From: Cellulomonas sp. C5510
GTDB lineage: Bacteria; Actinomycetota; Actinomycetes; Actinomycetales; Cellulomonadaceae
Assembly: GCF_019797765.1 (NCBI RefSeq)
Contig: NZ_CP081862.1
Location: 3,348,001 to 3,412,000, forward strand
Length of the DNA: 64,000 nt
Reading direction: 5' to 3'
In this document: positions 43,748 through 52,573 of the stretch, in pieces
Layout of the letters: each line of letters opens with the position of its first letter
Numbering within the stretch: position 1 is the stretch's first letter
The notes under the pieces: model-generated
What the model was told of the DNA's origin: nothing
The model's database searches: none
What the model saw: the letters and a program-made list of their open reading frames with translations, nothing else
Program-made: the position numbers and the translations under genes

Positions 43748-44862
43748 CGGGGTGGCGCCGGCGAGAAGCCGTACAGGAGGGGCTGCGCTCGCTCGCGGCC
43801 AGCGGCGCGGTCGGCGCCGCGCTGGTGGCGGTCGTCGCCGCGGGCCTCGCCGTGCCCGCAGTGCTCGACGCGACACAGGTGTCCACCCTGGTCACCGAGG
43901 AGGCAGCGTGGATCGACTCCGGCGGCACCGTGCTGATCGCGAGCGCGGACGGTGCCCAGCTCGATGCACGCCGCTGTGAGGCCGTGGCGGCGATGGCCGG
44001 CGTCGAGGCCGCCTTCGGCGTCACACGCCACCCCGGCGGTGCCGGCACTGCGGCCGCGCCTGACGCCCGCGTGGCCGTCGCCTCCGCCACGTCAGGGATG
44101 TACGGGTTCCTGCACGCGCAGGCCGGCGGTGCGCTCCTCGCATCACGCGTGCAGCAGGACACCGGATCCGGGCCTGCCCTGACACTGCTGCCACCGGTCA
44201 CCGCGCAGGTCGACCCCAGCGCACCGTCCGCAGCGGGGCCGGCGTCACCGGGCGGACCCGTGGGCACCGTTCGGATCAGCGACCGCGTGGACACCGGCGT
44301 ACTCGGTGACGAGTACGCCTACGTCGTCCTGGTCCCCCAACCGACAGCAGGCACGGTCGACCGCTGCTACGTACGGGCGCGACCGGCCGACCTGAATACG
44401 ATCCGCGCGGCCCTGCCCGCCGTGCTGGCCACGCCCGACGAACCGGTGGTGGTCGCCGACCGGCTCGTCGGGGGGCGGTTCTCCCGCGACTACTCCCAGG
44501 AGTTCGACGAGCGCACCACCCGCCTCCTACCACCCCTCGGGGGAGTCGTCGTCGCGGTGATGTGGCTCGTCGTGAGCTGGTACCGCCGCGGGGAGGACGG
44601 GCTGTACCGGACGCTCGGCGCCACCGCCACCGACCGGCTCACCATGCGCGGCTGCGAATGGCTGGCCGTTCTCGGGCTGGGCGCCGTCGCGGCATGGGCC
44701 GCCACGCTCCTGTACCTCGTGGTCGTGGATCGCGCGGATCCGGTCGCACTGCGAGCCGCAGCCACCAGCACGGCCATCGGCGCGGCCTCGGCGGTGCTGA
44801 CGAGCCTCGCGTGGTTCGCCCTCCCGCGCCGCGACACACTCGCCGACCTCAAGGACCGCTGA
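43744..44862 (+). CDS. FtsX-like ABC permease of the secreted-peptide operon
   Basis: A 372-residue permease with one helix at about 20-40, a large external domain (about 45-265) and three helices in the last 115 residues (LLPPLGGVVVAVMWLVV, WLAVLGLGAVAAWAATLLYL, TAIGAASAVLTSLAWFAL). This is the four-helix MacB/FtsX plan. The external domain has two Cys (ARRCEAV, VDRCYVR). GTG 43744 overlaps the ATPase stop by 4 bp. Last gene of the operon. With the adaptor it would form a MacAB-like complex for efflux of, or self-protection from, the peptides. Confidence 0.85.
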   Translation: MTGWRRREAVQEGLRSLAASGAVGAALVAVVAAGLAVPAVLDATQVSTLVTEEAAWIDSGGTVLIASADGAQLDARRCEAVAAMAGVEAAFGVTRHPGGAGTAAAPDARVAVASATSGMYGFLHAQAGGALLASRVQQDTGSGPALTLLPPVTAQVDPSAPSAAGPASPGGPVGTVRISDRVDTGVLGDEYAYVVLVPQPTAGTVDRCYVRARPADLNTIRAALPAVLATPDEPVVVADRLVGGRFSRDYSQEFDERTTRLLPPLGGVVVAVMWLVVSWYRRGEDGLYRTLGATATDRLTMRGCEWLAVLGLGAVAAWAATLLYLVVVDRADPVALRAAATSTAIGAASAVLTSLAWFALPRRDTLADLKDR

Positions 44863-45070
44863 CCGGGACGCCGTTCGACACGTCGCGGGTCGCTCGGGCT
44901 CCCGGCAGTGCGCCCGGCTGCTGCGGGGGCGGCTCCGCCCGCACGCCCTCTGCGTCCCCGAGGAGGTCGCGGGTGAACCGGTCGGGCGGCACGGGACGTC
45001 CGAGCGCCCAGCCCTGGGCGGAGTCGCAGCCGAGCTCCGTCAGCAAGTCGAGGGTGGCGGAGCCTGACCA
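44849..45070 (-). pseudogene. C-terminal remnant of an EAL-domain phosphodiesterase gene
   Basis: The frame reads DLLTELGCDSAQGWALGRPVPPDRFTRDLL, which is the diagnostic last strand-helix of the EAL domain of cyclic-di-GMP phosphodiesterases. Upstream, residues lose similarity within about ten codons, and no ELV-type EAL motif is present, so only the end survives. The final 35 residues are low complexity and overlap the permease gene's end. It shows that a former chromosomal gene was cut at the right border of the peptide operon. Confidence 0.7.
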
Positions 45071-45171
45071 GCCTGTACCGTCGATCCGTCACCCGCAGCA
45101 CCCTCACCGGGCACCCGCGGATGACACGGGTGTTGTACCTCGGCTTCCACGAATGAAGCCCCTCATCACCC

Positions 45172-45244
45172 GGGCCTCTAGCTCAACTGGCAGAGCAGCG
45201 GACTTTTAATCCGCGGGTTGTGGGTTCGATCCCCACGGGGCCCA
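45172..45244 (+). tRNA. tRNA-Lys (anticodon UUU)
   Basis: A 73-nt cloverleaf: acceptor GGGCCTC with GGGGCCC, D-arm GCTC..GAGC, anticodon stem GCGGA/TCCGC around the loop CTTTTAA with anticodon TTT at 45205-45207, and T-arm GTGGG-TTCGATC-CCCAC. CCA is not encoded. A short T-run follows at 45247-45251. tRNA genes are common integration sites; here it sits between an EAL fragment and an Rhs fragment. Confidence 0.95.
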
Positions 45245-45383
45245 CCTTTTTCTCGGTCTTTGACCAGCGGAAGGGCGTGCATCGCGAGACCGCGTCAGCC
45301 GTCCGTGGGGCCGAATCCGCGCCACGACGACGGCAACCGCGTCATCAGTGCTGACGTGACCGCCAGCAACGGCGGGGGGCCGC

Positions 45384-46072
45384 TCAGAGCTACGACTACA
45401 CACCCTCGGGGGCACCGACCAGCTCGGCCAGCCGCTCATCGAACAGGTCCGCCACGGAGGCGAGACCGCGTGCATCGAGCACGACGCGCTCGGCACGCCG
45501 CTGTCCCTGCGGACCGAGTCGGCCGAGACCGGGCTGTACGTCTACGACAACCTCGGCTCACCGCTGGCACTCATCGCCGACGACAACACCACCGAGCCCG
45601 TCGTGGAGTTCGACCCCACGGCGTCCCCGAAGTCCTCGAGGACGGCGCCGGAGTCGGCGTCACCTTCACGCCCTTCCTCTACACGGGTGGCCTCAACGAC
45701 CGGACGACCACCTGGACCCTCAACGGCGCCCGGTACTACGACGCCCACGAGGGTCGCTGGACGCAGATGGACACGCTCGACGCATCTCTCGACCCTGCGA
45801 ACGCGAACCGGTACGCCTACGCAGCGAACAACCCGGTCAACTTCACCGACCCGACCGGAACGATCAGCGCCTGCGCCTGGGTAGGTCTGGGAATCGACGC
45901 CGTCGCGCTGGCAGCTACGGGCGTCGGCTTCGGCGTACTCGCCGCTGGCATGACCGCGGGAGCGATCAGCGAAGGCTCTGCGATCGCTGGAGGGGTGGCG
46001 GCCGCGGCGGGGTTCTCCGTAGCCCCTGCGGGCGCCATCCTCACGGTGCTCGGGGCCGTGGGAAGGTGCTGA
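45384..46072 (+). pseudogene. Rhs-family protein, frameshifted C-terminal end with hydrophobic tip
   Basis: Two frames carry one Rhs end. The first (LYVYDNLGSPLALIADDN, then VVEFDP) runs from about 45390 to 45617; the second continues HGVPEVLEDGAGV, FLYTGGLNDRTTTW, then the core NGARYYDAHEGRWTQMD and NRYAYAANNPVNFTDPTG. One extra C at the run at 45615-45617 would join them in frame, so a single-base deletion broke the gene. The tip after the core is about 68 residues, hydrophobic and glycine-rich, starting SACAWVGLG and ending GAVGRC, which suggests a pore-forming toxin. The N-terminal bulk of the Rhs protein is absent. Confidence 0.8.
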
Positions 46073-46073
46073 C

Positions 46074-46259
46074 ATGACCTCGCTTGCTGCCGGTCTCATC
46101 TTCGGCGCGTCGATCTTGGTCTCGCTGACGATCCTGGCCATGTTGCTCTGGGGTCGGGTGGACCCGACCACGCCGCGGTGGCGAAGCCTGCGAGCCGGAG
46201 GTCTGACTGCATTCGTCATCGCGTTGGCGGCGCTGATCGTGTGGTTCGTCTCCTTGTGA
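46074..46259 (+). CDS. two-helix membrane protein, candidate Rhs immunity protein 1
   Basis: A 61-residue protein with helices at about 5-25 and 43-60 joined by a loop GRVDPTTPRWRSLRAGG. It starts one base after the Rhs stop codon. The loop pattern DPxxPRxRxxRA recurs in the protein at 46499-46693, so the two are paralogues. Position behind a toxin tip is the usual place of an immunity gene. Confidence 0.62.
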   Translation: MTSLAAGLIFGASILVSLTILAMLLWGRVDPTTPRWRSLRAGGLTAFVIALAALIVWFVSL

Positions 46260-46498
46260 CCGCGCTTGGAGCGCGGGCGCGTCGGCAGTACGTACCCGTC
46301 GGAGAGGTCATGGCATGCGGCATCGCGGCCTTCACCATGACCGCCGTCAGCACCGCGGCCACGGCGGGTAGACTCCTTCGGCTTGGCGCAGCCGGTGCTG
46401 GGGCAATCCTTGCGGGCGGCATCCTGGCGGCAGCCGGGCATCGAGGGCAGTCCCGGGTTTGGTGCTGTCCAGCTGTGACATGTGGATCGGGGTGCTAG
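46256..46498 (+). CDS. short hydrophobic protein, candidate orphan toxin tip
   Basis: An 80-residue frame starting at GTG 46256, which overlaps the preceding stop by 4 bp (GTGA). After a short basic lead (ARARRQYVPVGEV) come MACGIAAFTMTAVSTAATAG and GAAGAGAILAGGILAAAG, similar in character to the Rhs tip at the end of the previous pseudogene. The last 20 residues have several Cys and may be out of frame. I read it as a displaced second tip without its Rhs core. Confidence 0.42.
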   Translation: MTALGARARRQYVPVGEVMACGIAAFTMTAVSTAATAGRLLRLGAAGAGAILAGGILAAAGHRGQSRVWCCPAVTCGSGC

Positions 46499-46693
46499 GT
46501 GCTCAAGACCGCTGCAACACTTGTTGCGATCACCGCAGGCCTGATCGGTTTCGGGCTCGTCGGCTACGCCTTCCTGTCGAGGAACCTGGACCCGAAGTCC
46601 CCGAGGGGCAGAGCCGTCCGCGCCGCTGCTGCCACGGGATTGATCATCATGGTTGCGGGCGTCGGTACAGCGGCATTCGCGCCAACCGACTGA
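46499..46693 (+). CDS. two-helix membrane protein, candidate Rhs immunity protein 2
   Basis: A 64-residue protein with helices at about 5-27 and 43-61 and the loop SRNLDPKSPRGRAVRAAA, matching the DPxxPRxRxxRA loop of the protein at 46074-46259. GTG 46499 directly follows the TAG of the preceding frame. The repetition of a hydrophobic tip followed by this family supports a toxin-immunity reading. Confidence 0.6.
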   Translation: MLKTAATLVAITAGLIGFGLVGYAFLSRNLDPKSPRGRAVRAAAATGLIIMVAGVGTAAFAPTD

Positions 46694-46859
46694 CAACGCC
46701 GTGCGACACCGCGGGTTCGGCTCAGTCCCCAGCGCCGGGATTGGCGGACGGGCGTTCCGGAACCTGGAGACCCATCCGGACCCGTCACCGCCCGCGGCGT
46801 CATAGGCTCCCCCGCACAGAGGCGCGCCGCCCCGGGCCGCCCACCCCACCGGAGTGCCC

Positions 46860-49800
46860 GTGACGTTCGCCCGCCTGCTGCGCCGCCGAGCGCGCGCCCA
46901 GCTGGGCCTGCTCGCGCTGGTGGGTGTGATCGCGGCGCTGGTGAGCGCCACGCTGGTCGCGGTGCTCGGGTACGTCGCGCTGTCCGCGCAGGCGGGGCTG
47001 ACGGCGGCGCTGCACGACGCGGGGCCGACCGGTGCGGCGATGCAGGTCGCGACGCCGCGGTCCCGGCACGACGCGGCCGCGCAGGTCGCCGCCGGCGAGG
47101 AGGTGCTGGCCCGCACGCTGCACGGGATGCCGGTGGTGGTGCAGCGCAGCCACCGGTCGACGGAGCTCACGGTCGACGGTGGCGGTGCCGGCGTGGTGGT
47201 CGCGGCCGAGCCCGGGCTGGCCGCGCAGGTCGGCGTCGTCGAGGGCGTGATGCCCCCGGAGGGCGGAACCGCCACAGCCGCCGCGCCCGTCCCGGCCACG
47301 CTGTCCCGCGCCACCGCGGCGATGCTCGGCGTCGCGCCCGGCGACCGGCTCACGCTGCTGGGCGCGAGCGAGTCCTCGACCCCGCTCGAGGTGGAGGTCG
47401 CGGCCGTCTGGGAGCCGACCGACCCGGGCGACCCGCGCTGGTTCGGCGAGGCCGACGGAGCCGTGTGGGTCGACGAGACCGCCCTGGACGGGGTGCCCGC
47501 GACGGTCCGGGTGCGGTGGACCCTCGTGCCGGACGACGGTCTCGCGCCCGGCCGGGTCCCCGAGCTGCGCCGCGCGCTCGCGGCGACGCTGGCGGGGCTG
47601 AAGGCCGACGACGCGGTCGACGAGCTCGGTGTGCTGGGCACGGACGGCCTGGACACGACGTTGGCTGACGTCGACCGGACGCTGAGCACGGTGCGGGCCC
47701 TGTCGCTACCCGCCACCCTGCTCGCGGCGCTGGTGGGGGCGGTCGTGCTCGGGCAGCTCGCCGCCCTGCTGACGGAGGTGCGGCGCGGCGAGCTCGTGCT
47801 GCTGCGCTCCCGGGGCGCCTCGCGGGGGCGGGTCGTGGGCGCGGCCGTCGTCGAGGGCGCGGTCGTCGGGGTGGTGGGGTCGGCCGTGGGCGGTGCGCTC
47901 GCCGTGGCCGGGCTGCGCGGGCTGGGCGTCGTCTCCTCCGAGCTCGCCGTGGGGGCGCCGGCCGGGGTGGCCGCCGGGGTGGCCCTGGTGTTCGCCGGCG
48001 CGACGTGGGTGCGGGTGCGCGGGCCGCTGCGCGAGGAGCGCGCGGACCGGCCGCTGCGCGGGTCGGCCCTGCTGGGCGTCCTGGCGCTGGTTCTCGCGGC
48101 CGCCGGCCTGGGGCTGTGGCGGCTGCTGTCGATGGGCACGCCGGTGCGGACCGTCGGGGGCCGCGCGGCTCCGGACCCGCTGGCCGGCGCCGCCCTCGCA
48201 CTGTCGCTGCTCGCGATCGCGCTGCTCGCCGCCGCCCTGGTCCCCGCCGTCGCGCGGACGACGGGACGGTGGGCCGCCCGGCGGCCGGGCCTGGGGGTGC
48301 TGGCGGTGCAGCAGGTGGCGCGGCGGCCCACCGCGCACGCCGCGACAGCCGCTCTGACGGGCCTCGCGGTCGCCACCGCCGTCGTCGTCTCGGGCTTCCT
48401 CGGGTCCTGGGCGCTGCTCCAGGCCGACCGCGCCGCCGTGGAGACCGGCGCCGACCTGCGCGTGACGCCCGACGACCCCGCCGACGTCACCGCCGCGCTC
48501 GCGGCCGCCACGACCGCCGACCCCGGGGCGACGGTCGTCAGCGCCGCGACCACGCGCGTGACGCTGGGCGCGGTGACCGCGGACCTGGTCGCCGTGCCAC
48601 GCGACGCCTGGCCGCGGCTGCACCGCGCGCCTCAGGACGAGGTGCCGGGCACCGCGGGCCCCGGCGCGGACCCCGCAGCGGCCGGGGACACCGGGCTCCC
48701 CCTGCCCCCGGGCGCCACGACGCTGACGGCCACCGTGACCGTCACGGACACCTCCGCGACCGGCCAGCTACTGGGCCGCCCGGGCGTCGCCGCGTGGGTC
48801 CGCACCGCGCCGGGCACGCTCGTGCCGGTCGACCTCACGCTCCATCCCGACCCCGACGCCCCCGGCCACGCGGACGCGACGACGTGGTCCGCCCCCCTGC
48901 CGGCCGGCGCCACGGCGCTCGCCGCGGTCGACGTCCACGTCGACGCCGCCGCCGACCACCGCGTGGAGGTGACCGGCCTGGCCACCGACGCCGGCCCGTT
49001 GGGCGCGGCCACCTGGCGCAGCCTGCTCGTGGGCCGTGAGGCGAACCCGCTCCCCGCGGGCCCCGACGACGCGGGCGCCGTCGCGCACGTCCCCGCCGGG
49101 GACGTGGCCCCCGGCACGACGGTCCGGCTCGCCGCCGTGCCCGGCGGGCCGCTGCCGGTGGTCGCCGGCGAGGAGCTGGCGGCGGCGCTGTCCCTGTCGG
49201 TCGGCGACACGACGACCCTCGTCGTGCCGGGCCACCGCGTCGAGGTCGAGGTCGCCGAGGTGGTCGCGGCGGTGCCCGGCTCCGCGGACCCGGTCGCGCT
49301 GCTGGCCGACCTCGACGCCTGGTCGGGCGCCCAGCTCTGGACGGGGTCGACGGTCGACGCGCCCGGCGAGGTCTGGGCGTGGCCCGCCGACGGCCCGTCG
49401 GACACGGCGCTCCCGGCGGCGCTGGAGCGGGCCGGCATCGCCGCGGACGTGGTGCGCGCCGAGCCGCGGGCGACGCCCCTGCTCGACCCGGCGCTCACGG
49501 CGTTCCGGGTCGCCACCTGGGCGACCGTGGCCCTCGCCGCCGGCGGCGTGCTGGCGGCCGCCCGCGCGTCGGCCCGGGCGCGCCGGCCCGAGACCGGCGC
49601 GCTGCGCGGCGTCGGCGTGCCGGGCCGCACGCAGGCCGCGCTGCGGGTCGCCGAGCAGGTGCGGGTGCTGGTGCCCGCCGCCCTCGCCGGGGCGGTCGGT
49701 GGCGCCGGGCTCGCCCTGCTGGTCGCGCAACCCCTCGTCGACGCCCTGGACGGCGGCACCCTGCCGCTGCCGGTCGAGCCGGGCCTGGACGTCGTGGCGC

Positions 49801-49916
49801 TCGCGACCTGGCTCGGCGCGACGGCGCTGGCCGTGGCGCTCGTGGTCGCGGCGTCAGCCCGCGACACCGCCCGGCGTGCACGCACCGCCTCGCCGCGGGC
49901 GGAGGTGGCCGCGTGA
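46860..49916 (+). CDS. large FtsX-family ABC permease
   Basis: A 1018-residue permease with N-terminal helix (about 18-42), a first external domain, a helix cluster at about 270-500 (including LPATLLAALVGAVVLGQLAALLTEV and the FtsX-type LLRSRGASRGRVVGAAVVEG), a second external domain and terminal helices from about 880. The two-FtsX-domain plan is common in actinobacterial exporters of unknown cargo. GTG 46860 has GGAG at 6 bp; a GTG two codons earlier is possible. It overlaps the next permease gene by 4 bp. Promoter is probably in 46694-46853, with TAGGCT at 46804-46809 as a possible -10. Confidence 0.82.
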   Translation: MTFARLLRRRARAQLGLLALVGVIAALVSATLVAVLGYVALSAQAGLTAALHDAGPTGAAMQVATPRSRHDAAAQVAAGEEVLARTLHGMPVVVQRSHRSTELTVDGGGAGVVVAAEPGLAAQVGVVEGVMPPEGGTATAAAPVPATLSRATAAMLGVAPGDRLTLLGASESSTPLEVEVAAVWEPTDPGDPRWFGEADGAVWVDETALDGVPATVRVRWTLVPDDGLAPGRVPELRRALAATLAGLKADDAVDELGVLGTDGLDTTLADVDRTLSTVRALSLPATLLAALVGAVVLGQLAALLTEVRRGELVLLRSRGASRGRVVGAAVVEGAVVGVVGSAVGGALAVAGLRGLGVVSSELAVGAPAGVAAGVALVFAGATWVRVRGPLREERADRPLRGSALLGVLALVLAAAGLGLWRLLSMGTPVRTVGGRAAPDPLAGAALALSLLAIALLAAALVPAVARTTGRWAARRPGLGVLAVQQVARRPTAHAATAALTGLAVATAVVVSGFLGSWALLQADRAAVETGADLRVTPDDPADVTAALAAATTADPGATVVSAATTRVTLGAVTADLVAVPRDAWPRLHRAPQDEVPGTAGPGADPAAAGDTGLPLPPGATTLTATVTVTDTSATGQLLGRPGVAAWVRTAPGTLVPVDLTLHPDPDAPGHADATTWSAPLPAGATALAAVDVHVDAAADHRVEVTGLATDAGPLGAATWRSLLVGREANPLPAGPDDAGAVAHVPAGDVAPGTTVRLAAVPGGPLPVVAGEELAAALSLSVGDTTTLVVPGHRVEVEVAEVVAAVPGSADPVALLADLDAWSGAQLWTGSTVDAPGEVWAWPADGPSDTALPAALERAGIAADVVRAEPRATPLLDPALTAFRVATWATVALAAGGVLAAARASARARRPETGALRGVGVPGRTQAALRVAEQVRVLVPAALAGAVGGAGLALLVAQPLVDALDGGTLPLPVEPGLDVVALATWLGATALAVALVVAASARDTARRARTASPRAEVAA

Positions 49917-52573
49917 TCCGGGTGCTGCGCCGCCAGCTCGCCGGCGGCGCGTGGTCGCTGGTGGTGCTCGCGCTGGTGGTCGCCGGGCTCGTCGCGCTGA
50001 CCGTCGGCTGGCCGCGGGCCCTGGACCGGCTGCTGCGCGACGACCTCGCGGCCCGCGCGCAGGCGCTGCCCACGACGCAGCGCGACCTGGTGCCGACCGT
50101 CCCGGACGAGGCGATGGTCGTGCCCCCGCCCACCGGCGAGGAGGCGCTCGCGGGCCTGGCGGCCGTCGAGCAGCAGGTGACCGATCGGGTCGCCGACGTG
50201 GGCCCGGCCCTGGCCGCGGTGCTGCGGGAGCCGGAGCTCGAGCTCACCCGGCCGCCGTTCGTCGTCGACCTCGGGCCGCACTCGAGCGGGATCTCCGCCA
50301 TGGACCTCGCGCTCTCGCCGGGGACGCGCGACGACGACCTGCGCCTGGTCGAGGGGAGCTGGCCGGGCCCGCCCGCGGTGCAGCCGTGGGTGGACACCGT
50401 CGGCTCCGACGCGCAGGACTGGGTGGACGCGCCACGCTCGGCGGGCACCGTCCCGCAGCTCGACCTCGACGTGGTGCTCACCCCGGCGACGGCCGAGTGG
50501 ATGGGATGGCGGGTCGGCGAGACCCGCACCTCCGTCGACGCGGCCAACGCGCCGTTCCGGGTGCGGCTGACCGGGCTGGTCGAGGCCGTCGACCCCGACG
50601 CGGGGACCTGGGACCACCTCCCCGGCGTCCTGGACCCCGCGGTCGACCGCGACGACGCCCGCGGCTGGACGGTCCACGGCATCGGCTACGTCGACCCGAG
50701 CGCCGTCGGCGCCCTGATGTACCCCCGCGGGGTCCGCGTCGACTCCTGGTACCCCGTCGACCCGGCGGCGGTGGCCGAGGTGGACCGGGACGCGCTCGCC
50801 GCCGAGCTGGACGGGGTGCGCGCCTCCCAGGAGCTGCGCACCGGGCTGTCGGGGGTGCTGGCCGCCGCCGACGGCCGCGAGCACACGGCCACGACGCTGC
50901 TCGGGACGCTGGTCGCCGGCCTGGTCGGGGTCGCCGCGAGCGTGCTGTGGCTGGTCGCGACGCTCGCGGTGGAGCGTCGGCGCGCCGCCCTGGTCCTGCT
51001 GCGGGCCCGTGGCGCGTCCTCGCTCCGGCTCGGCGCGCTGGTGGGCGCCCAGGCGCTCGTCGCGGCCCTGCCCGGTGCCGCGGCCGGGCTGGCGCTGGGC
51101 CTGCTGGTGCCCGGCAGGACGGACCCGGCGGACCTCGTGCTGCCGTCGGTGCTGACCGTGGCCGCGGTCGCGCTCATGGTCGGGGCCGCGGCCGGGGTGC
51201 ACGGCGGCCGGCGCGCGCGGGGCGGGCGGGGCGGGCGCTGGGCCCGGGTGGCCGAGCTGCTCGTGCTCGGCGCGACCGGGGTCGCGCTGGGCGTCACGTC
51301 GGCCTCCGACCCGCTCGTCGCGGTGCTGCCCGTGCTGGTCGGGCTGTCGGCCGCGCTGCTGGTGCGCCGGGTCTACCGGTGGCCGGCCCGGCTCGCGCTG
51401 CGTCTCGTCGCCCGCCGCGGGGACCTCGGCGCGTTCCTCGGGGTGGCGCGCGCCGCCCGGGTGCCCGCGGCCGGCCTGGTGCCGGTGCTCGCCCTGACGC
51501 TCGGCGTCGCCACCGCGGGACTCGCGACCACCGCGGTCGCGACCATGACGCAGGCCACGGCGGGCAGTGCGGTGCAGTACGTGGGCGCGGACCTGCGCCT
51601 GGACGTCGCGTGGTCCGCCGACGGGCTGGGACTGGGCGAGCAGCGCGTCGAGGCGGCCCGCGACGTGCCCGGGGTCGCGGCGCTCGCCACCGTCGCCGAC
51701 GTCGGGACCGTGACCGTGCGGCACGACCGCACGCGCACCACCGTGGACCTGGCCGTGGTCGACGCCGACGCCCTCGCCGCGGTGCAGGACGGTCTGCCCG
51801 GCGACCGGGTCGACCTGACCCCCGGCTCGGACCGGCTGCTGGTCTCCCCCGGTGTCCCGGCCGGCGGTGTGACGCTCGACGCGCCCGCGGGGCGGCTCGA
51901 CCTCGCGGCGGTGGCGTCCGAGCAGGTCCCCGGCGTGACCTCCGGCACCGGGTGGGCGGTCGTCGACGCCGTGACCTGGGCGGACGCGGGCGGGACTCCG
52001 ACGGCCGACCGGCTGCTGGTGCGCCTCGAACCCGGGGCCGACGCCGACGAGGTCGCCGCGGCCGTCGGGGAGGCGACCGGCGCCCGGCTCACGGCGACCA
52101 GCCGCGCCCAGGCCGTCGCCGAGATCGCCGACGGGGTGCTCGTCACCGGCGTGCGGACCGCGATGCTGCTGGTCGCGGCCGCGAGCCTGGCGCTGGTCGC
52201 GCTCGGCCTCGTCCTGCTGCTGGTGGCGGACGCCCCGGCGCGGGGCCGCACGGCCGCGCTGCTCGCGACGCTGGGCGCCCCGGCGCGCGTCCACCGGCGC
52301 CTCGTGGTCGCGGAGGTGCTCGGCCCGGTGGTGGTCGCGGGCATCGCCGGGGTCGTCACCGGCCTGGTGCTGCCGTCGTCGGTGCTGCGCGTGGCGGACC
52401 TGCGGCCGTTCACCGGCGCGGTCGAGCGGCCGCCGGTCGCCCTCGACGCGGGCCTCCTGCTCGCGACCGGCGCGGGCCTGGCGGTCGTGGTGGGGATCGG
52501 TGTCGTCGTGGCGGCCGCGACCGCACGGCGGGTGTCACCTGTCGGTGTGCTGCGGGAAGGAGCGGGAGGATGA
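49913..52573 (+). CDS. large FtsX-family ABC permease, second subunit
   Basis: An 886-residue permease of the same plan: N-terminal helix (about 13-33), external domain, helices at about 325-480 with LLRARGASSLRLGALVGAQ, second external domain and three C-terminal helices with LLATLGAPARVHRRLVVAEVLG. GTG 49913 overlaps the preceding stop (GTGA) and ATG of the ATPase gene overlaps its own stop. The two permeases likely form a heterodimer. Confidence 0.83.
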   Translation: MIRVLRRQLAGGAWSLVVLALVVAGLVALTVGWPRALDRLLRDDLAARAQALPTTQRDLVPTVPDEAMVVPPPTGEEALAGLAAVEQQVTDRVADVGPALAAVLREPELELTRPPFVVDLGPHSSGISAMDLALSPGTRDDDLRLVEGSWPGPPAVQPWVDTVGSDAQDWVDAPRSAGTVPQLDLDVVLTPATAEWMGWRVGETRTSVDAANAPFRVRLTGLVEAVDPDAGTWDHLPGVLDPAVDRDDARGWTVHGIGYVDPSAVGALMYPRGVRVDSWYPVDPAAVAEVDRDALAAELDGVRASQELRTGLSGVLAAADGREHTATTLLGTLVAGLVGVAASVLWLVATLAVERRRAALVLLRARGASSLRLGALVGAQALVAALPGAAAGLALGLLVPGRTDPADLVLPSVLTVAAVALMVGAAAGVHGGRRARGGRGGRWARVAELLVLGATGVALGVTSASDPLVAVLPVLVGLSAALLVRRVYRWPARLALRLVARRGDLGAFLGVARAARVPAAGLVPVLALTLGVATAGLATTAVATMTQATAGSAVQYVGADLRLDVAWSADGLGLGEQRVEAARDVPGVAALATVADVGTVTVRHDRTRTTVDLAVVDADALAAVQDGLPGDRVDLTPGSDRLLVSPGVPAGGVTLDAPAGRLDLAAVASEQVPGVTSGTGWAVVDAVTWADAGGTPTADRLLVRLEPGADADEVAAAVGEATGARLTATSRAQAVAEIADGVLVTGVRTAMLLVAAASLALVALGLVLLLVADAPARGRTAALLATLGAPARVHRRLVVAEVLGPVVVAGIAGVVTGLVLPSSVLRVADLRPFTGAVERPPVALDAGLLLATGAGLAVVVGIGVVVAAATARRVSPVGVLREGAGG

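Noticed and set aside
45172..46072. Phage or integrative-element attachment site at tRNA-Lys
   Set aside because: No integrase and no second copy of the tRNA 3' end could be found in the window.
48632..52294. Minus-strand open frame of over 1200 codons opposite the FtsX permeases
   Set aside because: Repetitive low-complexity residues without domains; the plus strand carries two permeases joined by a GTGA overlap.
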